Assembly (NCBI GenBank): GCA_045544615.1
Contig: JAZPZI010000031.1
Location: 7,990 to 71,989, forward strand
Direction: 5' to 3'
Length of the DNA stretch: 64,000 nucleotides
Origin: CAKSFT01 sp045544615
GTDB lineage: Bacteria; Bacillota; Clostridia; UBA1381
The notes below the pieces were generated by a model that had not been told where the DNA came from, did no database searches, and was given only the letters and a program-made list of their open reading frames with translations. How positions within the stretch are numbered: position 1 is the first letter of the stretch; the number at the start of each line of letters is the position of its first letter. Both the position numbers and the translations under genes were made by a program. Below are positions 15,895 to 22,927 of this stretch, piece after piece.

Positions 15895-16878
15895 ATGAAA
15901 AAATCAAAGGGCTACACTTTTGCGGCACTGGGTGCTGCAGTTATTGTCCTGATAATTATGATACTTTTTACTCCCAACCGATGCGGACTTCTGGTTGATA
16001 AGACGGTGGAGATTCCGCAGGGGACATCTATTATTAAGATTGCAGAAATTTTAGAGGATAACAATGTAATCTCGGGTAAAATCAGCTTTATCGCAAGGAC
16101 GGTTATATCGGGCAAGAAGAATAAGCTAAAATACGGCACATTTACCTTCCCGCCCGAGGCAAGCTACACTAAGGTTATTGACATTCTCTGTAACGAAGGC
16201 GCAAAGCGTGAGACGGTAAGCATTACAATCCCCGAGGGCTACTCGGTCGAGATGATTATAGAAAAGCTTGTCTCATCAGGGCTTGGCACAAAAGAGGACT
16301 ATGATATTGCACTCGATGCAAGCTATGATTTCGAGTTTTTAAACTATATCGGCGAGAACGGAAAGATTAAACTACAGGGCTTTTTGTTCCCGTCAACATA
16401 TGAGTTTTATGCCGACGAGAGTGCTGAAAATATTATAAAAACCATGCTCGCAGAATTTGAAAAACAGTACCTGACACTTGGTGTCGGCTATGAAAACCTC
16501 GGCGAGATTATAAAAAAAGCATCGCTCATTGAGCGTGAGGCAAAGCTTGATAGCGAACGAAAAATTATAGCGGGTGTTATAGAAAACAGACTAAAGGCCG
16601 ATATGCGCCTGCAGATTGACGCATCGGTTGTCTATGCAATTTCCGACGGACTGTATAATGTAGAGCGGGTGCTATACTCCGACCTCGATGTTGACTCTGC
16701 CTATAACACATACCGTAACATCGGCTTGCCTGTCGGTGCTATCTGTAACCCGGGCATCAGCTCGATTGAGGCGGCAATCTCGCCCGATACTCACGACTGG
16801 CTCTACTACAGGGTTGACACCACAAAAAATGACGGAAGCCATACCTTCTCAACCTCCTTTGAGGAGCATAAACAGTAA
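15895..16878 (+). CDS. mltG: endolytic transglycosylase MltG (YceG-like)
   Basis: 327 residues from the ATG at 15895 behind AGGAG. One N-terminal membrane helix (about 8-28), a LysM-like subdomain, then the catalytic domain with the conserved glutamate in SLIEREAK (about 208-215) and the following NRL, MRLQIDASVVYA and YNTYRNIGLPVGAICNPG motifs. MltG cuts nascent peptidoglycan glycan strands and sets their length. Co-transcribed with obgE, followed by a strong terminator. Confidence 0.95.
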   Translation: MKKSKGYTFAALGAAVIVLIIMILFTPNRCGLLVDKTVEIPQGTSIIKIAEILEDNNVISGKISFIARTVISGKKNKLKYGTFTFPPEASYTKVIDILCNEGAKRETVSITIPEGYSVEMIIEKLVSSGLGTKEDYDIALDASYDFEFLNYIGENGKIKLQGFLFPSTYEFYADESAENIIKTMLAEFEKQYLTLGVGYENLGEIIKKASLIEREAKLDSERKIIAGVIENRLKADMRLQIDASVVYAISDGLYNVERVLYSDLDVDSAYNTYRNIGLPVGAICNPGISSIEAAISPDTHDWLYYRVDTTKNDGSHTFSTSFEEHKQ

Positions 16879-16890
16879 AATGGAATTTTA

Positions 16891-16920
16891 AAAAGCAGAA
16901 ACTTTCGTTTCTGCTTTTTT
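16891..16920 (+). terminator. intrinsic terminator of obgE-mltG
   Basis: Stem AAAAGCAGAAAC/GTTTCTGCTTTT with loop TTTC and a T run. Confidence 0.93.
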
Positions 16921-16930
16921 TAATTTTCTA

Positions 16931-16959
16931 TTGATAATTTAAAAATTTTGTGTTATGAT
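16931..16959 (+). promoter_or_regulatory. promoter of the structured RNA
   Basis: TTGATA (16931-16936), 17-bp spacer, TATGAT (16954-16959). The predicted start, about 16964-16966, coincides with the 5' end of the closing helix of the RNA. Confidence 0.8.
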
Positions 16960-16965
16960 AAATAT

Positions 16966-17180
16966 GCTAAACATAACTTAATATAAATTGAGGTAGGAGT
17001 TTTTTGTTTTAAGGAATAATTTACTCTTTATTTTGCTACACTTCTTTTTAGGCTATGCAAAAAATGCAAGCTCCATTAAATAGTAGTGTAGTGAAATATT
17101 CCTGCTTCTGTTTGAGTTATGTTTAGCGACAATCGGAGTCTTGCGTTTTTTATGCGTCAACTTCGGTTGGCGCATTTTTT
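16966..17180 (+). ncRNA. structured small RNA, candidate 6S RNA (ssrS)
   Basis: No gene-sized ORF. The 5' end GCTAAACATAACTTA (16966-16980) pairs over 15 bp (one G-U) with TGAGTTATGTTTAGC (17113-17127). Inside, further long-range pairs are visible: GAGGTAGGA with TCCTGCTTC, AGGAATA-like with TATTCCT-like, GCTACACT with AGTGTAGT, and an apical TGCA/TGCA loop, making one long interrupted rod with a central open region. An intrinsic terminator (17153-17180) ends the unit. A 160-nt rod with its own promoter and terminator is what 6S RNA looks like. A covariance search would decide. Confidence 0.6.
17153..17180 (+). terminator. intrinsic terminator of the structured RNA
   Basis: TGCGTCAA/TTGGCGCA stem with the stable loop CTTCGG and six Ts. 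Confidence 0.9.
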
Positions 17181-17261
17181 AATTTTAGGAGGATGGAAAG
17201 GAGGTTTTATTACAATTCCTCATAAGGTGCAAAATTAAAAATAAATAAGGAGTTCAAGAAA

Positions 17262-17678
17262 ATGTATTGCAAAAATTGTGGAAAAGAATTAACAAATGAA
17301 GAAAACTTTTGTTCCTCATGTGGGAAAAAGCAAAATAAGGAAAAAGGGGAATTTATATACATTGACAGCTCAAAGAAAAGTTTACACGCTTTTTATATTG
17401 CTGTCATTACCTCGCCATTGCTATTCATTATTCGCATGTTAACTCAAACAACAGAACGCAGAGGTCTTTCGGATGGAAGTTGGTATTCTCATAATGTTAA
17501 TGTTGTGCCTGGTAATATACAGGCTATTATGATTGTGATTTTAATTGCTTCTACATTTTTGAATGTTGCGTTAAGAAAAGACAACCCGCAAAATAACGAA
17601 AGCAAAACAAGAATTACAAAATTATTACTTATTATAAACATAGTGTTTGGTATATTTATAACGTTTATGGAATTTTAA
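17262..17678 (+). CDS. zinc-ribbon membrane protein
   Basis: 138 residues. An N-terminal zinc ribbon has two CxxC pairs, CKNCGKEL (3-10) and CSSCGKKQ (17-24). A short charged linker and three likely membrane helices (about 46-63, 88-108, 119-136) follow. Function unknown; such fusions are common in Firmicutes. Ribosome site TAAGGAG lies 9 bp before the ATG. The gene is notably AT-rich compared with its neighbours, which suggests separate ancestry. Confidence 0.7.
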   Translation: MYCKNCGKELTNEENFCSSCGKKQNKEKGEFIYIDSSKKSLHAFYIAVITSPLLFIIRMLTQTTERRGLSDGSWYSHNVNVVPGNIQAIMIVILIASTFLNVALRKDNPQNNESKTRITKLLLIINIVFGIFITFMEF

Positions 17679-17845
17679 AAACGTTATAGAAATGTTGAAA
17701 ATTTAACTATTCTAATCTCAAAGGAACACATAGAAATAATTTTATTACTTTCTGCACCTCTTAAAACTACATTATAATGCAGTTTGCTTATCTACATAAT
17801 AGAGGTCATTCCCGAGAGCAAGTTTATAACAGAATAACCGAAACT

Positions 17846-17876
17846 AAAAACCGAGATGCTTTGCATCCCGGTTTTT
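17846..17876 (+). terminator. intrinsic terminator
   Basis: ACCGAGATGC/GCATCCCGGT imperfect stem, loop TTT, then five Ts; lies 168 bp beyond the zinc-ribbon gene. Confidence 0.7.
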
Positions 17877-17888
17877 GTCTGTGTTTTC

Positions 17889-17915
17889 GTAGGGGAGGGT
17901 TTCCACACCCTACCG
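17889..17915. repeat. REP-like palindrome, variant form
   Basis: GTAGGGG followed by AGGGT/ACCCT arms around TTCCAC. Same design as the 26-bp REP just downstream (GTAGGGG head plus inverted repeat) but with different arms, 27 bp from it. Confidence 0.55.
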
Positions 17916-17941
17916 ATTATGTTTTATTATTTAACAATCAA

Positions 17942-17967
17942 TGTAGGGGCGATTCACGAATCGCCCG
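17942..17967 (+). repeat. REP element copy A
   Basis: 26-bp element: head TGTAG, then palindrome arms GGGCGATTC/GAATCGCCC around AC, then G. Identical over 26 bp to copies at 45410-45435 and 45576-45601, both inside the RAYT gene. It lies in the gap after the zinc-ribbon gene, 10 bp from the MFS stop codon. The rest of 17679-17976 holds only the terminator and the variant REP. Confidence 0.85.
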
Positions 17968-17976
17968 AAATCCACA

Positions 17977-19146
17977 TCATTTCCTCTTTCTCCTCAATCC
18001 CATCAGCAGAGCAATTATCGCAACAGGGAAAACTATCACCGCAATGAGTCCTGATTTCAGGTCTGCACCTCGTGAGAAAATCGCCACAACCTCGGGTCCT
18101 GTAAAGCAGCCTATATCACCCGCAAGAGCAAGCAGTCCGAATATTGCAGTACCGCCGTTCGGGAACCTTCCTGCTGAAAGGCTCAATGTCCCCGGCCACA
18201 TGATTCCGACCGAGAAACCGCAGAGTCCGCATCCAATCAGGTTTATAATCGGTATGCTCGGTATTGTCGATAAAAGATATGCAACCACGCATATCCCTGC
18301 AGAGCCTGCAATCGCAAGCTTTAAGTCAAGCTTTTCGCTGAACTTTCCGTAGAGCACCCTTGCAAGTCCCATAAACACTGCAAACATACACGGTCCTAAA
18401 ATATCGCCCATATTCTTTGAAACACCCAGGCTTATCTCGGCAAACATCGACGACCATTGTGCCATCGCAAGCTCGGACGCTCCCGAGCACCACATAATCA
18501 GCACGAATACCCAGAACATCCCTGACCGGAAAAGCTTTGAAAATCCGTCCCGTTTTTCATTCTCACCGCCAAAGGTATTTATCGGCACTCTCATAAACCC
18601 TACCGCCGTAATTAATGGCAGAATCGCCCAGTAATACGAAAGATAGCGCCAGTTTTCTACGCCGAAGATATTAAAAAAGAGTGTTGCAACAGCTACGGTA
18701 TAGACATGACCCCAGCAGTAAAACGAGTGCAGAAGGCTCATCGAGCCGCTTTTTCCGTCCTCGGGCAGGGCTTCAACAACCGGGCTCACCATTACCTCGG
18801 TAAAACCGCTGCCTATTGCAAAGATAACGGTTGATGCAACAATTCCCCAGTACGGTGGCATTATGTAGGGTAAAATTCCGAGGAGTATCATACCTACAGC
18901 CGCCATCAGCTGTGACATTACAAGTACCCGTCTGTAGCCTATCCTCTCGGCGTATCTTGCCCCGAAGATATCCACACACATCTGGGTTACGAAATTTATA
19001 GTTATAAGGCTTGCAATCTCGGCGATAGTAAGCCCGAACCCGTCTGCGAATATAACAAACAAAAGTGGCGAAAAATTATTTACCACGGCTTGGGTCACAT
19101 ATCCCGAATAGCAGGCAAGTTTTGTGTGTTTATATGTGAGTTTCAT
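17977..19146 (-). CDS. MFS transporter (fucose permease/YfkF-like)
   Basis: 389 residues, twelve predicted membrane helices, in-frame start behind GGGAGAAG. The loop 2-3 motif region reads FGARYAERIGYRRVLVMSQ (about 64-82), the usual MFS G-x-x-x-D/R-R-x-G signature in degenerate form. The central cytoplasmic loop lies near 195-205. The overall pattern resembles the FucP/YfkF-type Firmicute MFS proteins. The substrate is unknown. It follows the gyrB operon on the minus strand but is separated by a terminator and a 226-bp repeat-bearing gap. Confidence 0.82.
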   Translation of the reverse strand: MKLTYKHTKLACYSGYVTQAVVNNFSPLLFVIFADGFGLTIAEIASLITINFVTQMCVDIFGARYAERIGYRRVLVMSQLMAAVGMILLGILPYIMPPYWGIVASTVIFAIGSGFTEVMVSPVVEALPEDGKSGSMSLLHSFYCWGHVYTVAVATLFFNIFGVENWRYLSYYWAILPLITAVGFMRVPINTFGGENEKRDGFSKLFRSGMFWVFVLIMWCSGASELAMAQWSSMFAEISLGVSKNMGDILGPCMFAVFMGLARVLYGKFSEKLDLKLAIAGSAGICVVAYLLSTIPSIPIINLIGCGLCGFSVGIMWPGTLSLSAGRFPNGGTAIFGLLALAGDIGCFTGPEVVAIFSRGADLKSGLIAVIVFPVAIIALLMGLRRKRK

Positions 19147-19156
19147 TTTCTTCTCC

Positions 19157-19203
19157 CAAAAAACGGGCTGCTTAAAAAATCAACTGACTTTTTAAACAGC
19201 CTT
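19157..19203 (-). terminator. terminator of the recJ-gyrB operon
   Basis: On the minus strand, GGCTGTTTAAAAAGTCA pairs with TGATTTTTTAAGCAGCC and is followed by CGTTTTTT. It lies just upstream of the MFS gene. Confidence 0.85.
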
Positions 19204-19205
19204 TG

Positions 19206-19372
19206 CTTTTGAGGGATAGGAAAAAAGGTTTGGAATTAACAAACTGAGCCAAAGTTCTGGGTTTGGTTTCCCCGACGGCGTACAGAGGTACGTCGAGTGG
19301 CGAAGTTTGTTGATAGTAAGAAAAGCTGAACTTTTCTTGCGTTCCAGAGTTTTTTAACATCCCTCTGATTCT
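19206..19372 (-). repeat. post-gyrB intergenic repeat element, copy 1
   Basis: On the minus strand the segment directly after the gyrB stop reads GGGATGTTAAAA, CTCTGGA, CGCAAG, then GAAAAG/CTTTTC inverted repeat. The same string of elements in the same order follows the stalk-protein stop at 38520-38558. The element also contains a GTACGTCG-type inverted repeat near 19279-19297. No ORF of note. Role unknown; possibly a 3'-end stabilising or mobile intergenic element. Confidence 0.6.
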
Positions 19373-21298
19373 TTATATGTCAAGATTCGATACATACTTC
19401 GCGTGCTTTTCGATGAACTCTCGTCTTGGTTCAACCTTATCACCCATAAGTATTGTAAATGTCTGGTCTGCCGCAACTGCGTCCTCTATCTCAACCCTCA
19501 AAAGTGTTCTCTTTGCAGGGTCCATAGTTGTCTCCCAAAGCTCGCTCGGGTCCATTTCACCAAGACCCTTATATCTCTGAACCTTGCAGTTCGGGCCAAG
19601 CTCTTCAATCAGTGCGTCTCGCTCGTCGTCTGTATATGCAAACTTCTCAATAAGGTTGTTGTTCTTACCCTTGAACACCTTATATAGCGGTGGCTGTGCA
19701 CAGTACACATTTCCGTTTTCGATCAGCGGTCTCATATGTCTGAAGAAGAATGTGAGCAAAAGTGTTCTGATATGCAAACCGTCGACGTCGGCATCGGCCA
19801 TAATAATGATTTTGCCGTATCTTAGCTTTTCTATATCGAACTCCTCGCCAATTCCCGCACCGAGTGCCTGGATTACCGGCAAGAGTTTTTCATTGCTGTA
19901 AACCTTGTCAATTCTCGACTTTTCAACGTTTAACATTTTACCCCAAAGCGGAAGAATTGCCTGGAATCGTCTGTTTCTTCCCTGCTTTGCACTACCTCCC
20001 GCAGAGTCACCCTCTACGATGTAGATTTCTGCGTAATCCTCGCCCTCATCGGTACATCTTGCAAGCTTACCGAGGAGTGATGCGCTTGAACCTTGTGCAC
20101 TCTTTCTTGAAGCATCTCTCGCCTTTCTTGCAGCCTCTCTTGCACGTGCTGCAGACAGGGTTTTATCGATAATCGCTCTTGCAACTCTCGGGTTTTCTTC
20201 CAGGAATGCTGCAAGCTTATCGTTTAATGCATTCTCAACCAATGCTCTTGCCTCGGAGTTGCCGAGCTTTGTCTTGGTCTGACCTTCAAACTGTGCCTCG
20301 GTAACCTTGACACTGATTACAACGGTAAGACCTTCACGTGTATCTTCACCCGAAAGATTGCTCTCTTTATCCTTTAAAAGATTATTCTTTCTTGCATAGT
20401 CATTGATTACTCTTGTAAGACCCGACTTAAAGCCTGTTTCGTGCATACCGCCGTCGATGGTACGGATATTATTCGCAAAGCTCAATAAAACCTCGCTGTA
20501 TGAGTCGGTATACTGCATCGCAACCTCGACCATCATATCTTCCTTTGATGTTTCAAAATAGATAATATCGTCGTGGAGCGGGTCTTTGTTTTCATTGATA
20601 AAGCTGATGAACTCCTTGATACCGCCCTCTGCGTAGAGCTCAACTGTCTCTGGCTCTGCAACACGCTTGTCGGTATAGAGGAACTTCACGCCCTTATTCA
20701 AAAACGCCTGTTCTCTTAATCTTTTCAAAAGAACTTCATAATCGAACTCAAGAACTTCGAAAATCTCGGGGTCAGGCTTGAAGGTTATCTTTGTACCGGT
20801 CTTGTCGGTGTCACCGATTACCTTTAGCTGACAGGTCGGCTTTCCACGCTCATAGCTCTGATAGTGGATATGCTTACCGTCCGATACCTCAACCTCAAGT
20901 CGTTCGGAAAGTGCATTTACAACCGACGAACCAACACCGTGCAAACCGCCCGATACCTTGTATCCGCCACCGCCGAACTTACCGCCTGCGTGGAGGATTG
21001 TAAGAACAACCTCGACTGTCGGGATTCCCTGCTGTGGATGAATACCAACCGGGATACCACGGCCGTTATCTATTACGGTAACCGAGTTGTCGGGGTTGAT
21101 GTCAACAATAATCTCATCACAGTATCCTGCCAAAGCTTCGTCGATAGAGTTATCCACAATTTCGTATACCAGATGGTGCAAGCCTGCTGATGATGTCGAG
21201 CCGATATACATACCCGGACGCTTTCTTACCGCATCAAGACCTTCTAAGACCTGTATTTGGTTTTCGTCGTATTTGGTTTCAATCTTTTGTTCAATCAT
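19373..21298 (-). CDS. gyrB: DNA gyrase subunit B
   Basis: 641 residues, full length for Firmicute GyrB. GHKL ATPase motifs: DNSIDEAL (about 49-56), DNGRGIPVGIHPQ, and GGLHGVGSSVVNALS (about 118-132). The transducer is followed by the Toprim domain with EGDSAGGSAKQGR (about 427-439) and DADVDG. The C-terminal YKGLGEMDP signature is at about 590-598. ATP-driven negative supercoiling subunit. Last gene of the operon, 16 bp after remB. gyrA, the usual next gene, is absent. Confidence 0.98.
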   Translation of the reverse strand: MIEQKIETKYDENQIQVLEGLDAVRKRPGMYIGSTSSAGLHHLVYEIVDNSIDEALAGYCDEIIVDINPDNSVTVIDNGRGIPVGIHPQQGIPTVEVVLTILHAGGKFGGGGYKVSGGLHGVGSSVVNALSERLEVEVSDGKHIHYQSYERGKPTCQLKVIGDTDKTGTKITFKPDPEIFEVLEFDYEVLLKRLREQAFLNKGVKFLYTDKRVAEPETVELYAEGGIKEFISFINENKDPLHDDIIYFETSKEDMMVEVAMQYTDSYSEVLLSFANNIRTIDGGMHETGFKSGLTRVINDYARKNNLLKDKESNLSGEDTREGLTVVISVKVTEAQFEGQTKTKLGNSEARALVENALNDKLAAFLEENPRVARAIIDKTLSAARAREAARKARDASRKSAQGSSASLLGKLARCTDEGEDYAEIYIVEGDSAGGSAKQGRNRRFQAILPLWGKMLNVEKSRIDKVYSNEKLLPVIQALGAGIGEEFDIEKLRYGKIIIMADADVDGLHIRTLLLTFFFRHMRPLIENGNVYCAQPPLYKVFKGKNNNLIEKFAYTDDERDALIEELGPNCKVQRYKGLGEMDPSELWETTMDPAKRTLLRVEIEDAVAADQTFTILMGDKVEPRREFIEKHAKYVSNLDI

Positions 21299-21313
21299 AA
21301 CTATACTCCTATT

Positions 21314-21577
21314 TTAAAATTCTATTCTGTTTGTTCCCCATCGTTTATATAAGGTCTTTGACGATACCGAGGATATGAACACCCGTATCTCGTCGCCAAA
21401 ACCCGATACTATATATGATTTCGGGAGGTCGTCGGTTATATCTATTACCTGACCTTCCTTCTCTGCCTCGGAAAGGAAGTTTCTGCTGTGCTTTGATACC
21501 GTGGTGTTGTCCATATCAAAGATAGCAATTATCTCGTCCTTTCTGAGCACTACGTCGTTACCCAGGTGCAGATACAC
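21314..21577 (-). CDS. remB: RemB/YaaB (DUF370) extracellular-matrix regulator family
   Basis: 87 residues from a GTG start behind AAAAGGAGG. DUF370 protein related to RemA and to B. subtilis YaaB (RemB). Visible: YLHLGNDVVLRKDEIIAIFDMDN (1-23 region) and SSVSSKTLYKR near the C-terminus. It occupies the conserved slot between recF and gyrB, as in B. subtilis. RemA-type proteins bind DNA and regulate matrix genes; whether this copy does is unknown. Confidence 0.92.
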   Translation of the reverse strand: MYLHLGNDVVLRKDEIIAIFDMDNTTVSKHSRNFLSEAEKEGQVIDITDDLPKSYIVSGFGDEIRVFISSVSSKTLYKRWGTNRIEF

Positions 21578-21592
21578 TCGCCTCGCCTCCTT

Positions 21593-22681
21593 TTAGCTGA
21601 TTGTCCCGTTTGAAATCTTAAATATTTTTCCCTTTTTGCCTTCTCCGACATCGTCGATGTCGGTACAGGTTATCATAACCTGCTTGTCCTTTATCTTGCC
21701 GATTAAGTACCGGCGTCGGTTTATATCGAGCTCGCTCATAATATCATCCAATAAGAGAACCGGATACTCACCCTTGATGCTCTTTATATGCTCGGTCTGG
21801 GCAAGCTTTAGAGTCAGGACACAGGTTCTTTGCTGACCCTGTGAGCCATATATTCTTGCCTCTTTTCCGTTGATTGTGACCTTGAAATCATCACGCTGTA
21901 TGCCGTATTGTGAAAGTCCGAGCTCGATTTCACGCTCCGAAACCTGCGAGAGCTTTTTCAAAAACTCTGCCTCGATTTCCTCCTCATCCTCGAACGGGAT
22001 GTTCGGCAAGAAACTTAACAAAAACTCCTCGCCTGCAATCTCTTTGTGGATTTTCTGGCTGAACTCGGCAAGGCTTTTTATGAACTTCACTCTGTATTTC
22101 TCAATTACCGCACCGTAATGTGCAAGCTGTTCATTCCACGCACCGAGCGATTCGTCGGATTTTTTACCGCTGCCCTTTAAGCTTTTTAAGAGTGCATTTT
22201 TCTGCATCAGGGTCTTGTTATAGTTTATGAGATTCACAAGATAATTCGGATAGAGCTGGCTTATAGCCTCATCAACAAACCGCCGTCTTGCGGTAGGCGA
22301 GCCCTTTATAAGCTCAAGGTCATCCGGCTCGAACATTACCACATTTAAGTAGCTCATAAGCTCGGAGAGCTTGGTTATCGGCACATTGTTGATTTTTACT
22401 ACCTTTTTCCCTTCACGGTTTATCCTGATATCTGCCGTGTACTCTCGCTCTCTGTCGGCGAACTCGGCTCTCACCCAAAAGAGGTTTTCGCCGAATCTTA
22501 TCAGCTCGGTATCGAGCTTTGCCCTGTGGCTTCTGCCGTGAGAAAAGAGGTAGCACGCCTCTAAAATGTTGGTTTTACCCTGTGCGTTATTACCGTAGAA
22601 TATGTTTGTTTCGGGAGAGAGCTCCAGTCTTTCCTGCTTATAGTTTCTGAAATTCTCAACCGTAAGCGATTTTATATACAT
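21593..22681 (-). CDS. recF: DNA replication and repair protein RecF
   Basis: 362 residues. Walker A FYGNNAQGKTN (about 28-38), the ABC-type signature in YGSQGQQRTCVLTLKLAQ (about 278-295) and Walker B PVLLLDDIMSELD (about 307-319). SMC-like ATPase that loads RecA at gaps through RecOR. It starts only 3 bp after yaaA and has no strong ribosome site of its own, so it relies on translational coupling. Confidence 0.97.
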   Translation of the reverse strand: MYIKSLTVENFRNYKQERLELSPETNIFYGNNAQGKTNILEACYLFSHGRSHRAKLDTELIRFGENLFWVRAEFADREREYTADIRINREGKKVVKINNVPITKLSELMSYLNVVMFEPDDLELIKGSPTARRRFVDEAISQLYPNYLVNLINYNKTLMQKNALLKSLKGSGKKSDESLGAWNEQLAHYGAVIEKYRVKFIKSLAEFSQKIHKEIAGEEFLLSFLPNIPFEDEEEIEAEFLKKLSQVSEREIELGLSQYGIQRDDFKVTINGKEARIYGSQGQQRTCVLTLKLAQTEHIKSIKGEYPVLLLDDIMSELDINRRRYLIGKIKDKQVMITCTDIDDVGEGKKGKIFKISNGTIS

Positions 22682-22684
22682 AGT

Positions 22685-22909
22685 CTATTCCACCAAAATT
22701 TTATATTCCCCGTCCTCAAAGGTCAATAAAACCTCATCGCCCGAGCGGATTTTTTTGCCTCTCATTGTGCAGATTTCGCCGTTTACCGAAACGATTTCGT
22801 CTAAAATCATATCCTTTGCATCGGCACCCGACTCGGCAATCCCCGAAAACTTCAAAAGCTGGTCGAGCTTTATGAACTCGGTTTTTATCGTTACTTTTTC
22901 TGTTTGCAT
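22685..22909 (-). CDS. yaaA: S4-domain protein YaaA
   Basis: 74 residues, one S4 RNA-binding domain (about 11-60) with IKLDQLLKFSGIAESGADAK and the VNGE turn. B. subtilis YaaA (RlbA) sits in the same position next to recF. Start behind AAGGAG. Probably ribosome associated, exact role unproven. Confidence 0.93.
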   Translation of the reverse strand: MQTEKVTIKTEFIKLDQLLKFSGIAESGADAKDMILDEIVSVNGEICTMRGKKIRSGDEVLLTFEDGEYKILVE

Positions 22910-22927
22910 AGCTAATACTCCTTAAAA

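Noticed and set aside
17777..18352. 191-codon open frame on the plus strand
   Set aside because: It crosses a terminator, two REP-type palindromes and the antisense of the MFS gene; no ribosome site.
19373..22909. Replication origin suggested by recF-gyrB
   Set aside because: No dnaA, dnaN, DnaA-box cluster or AT-rich unwinding region next to this block.
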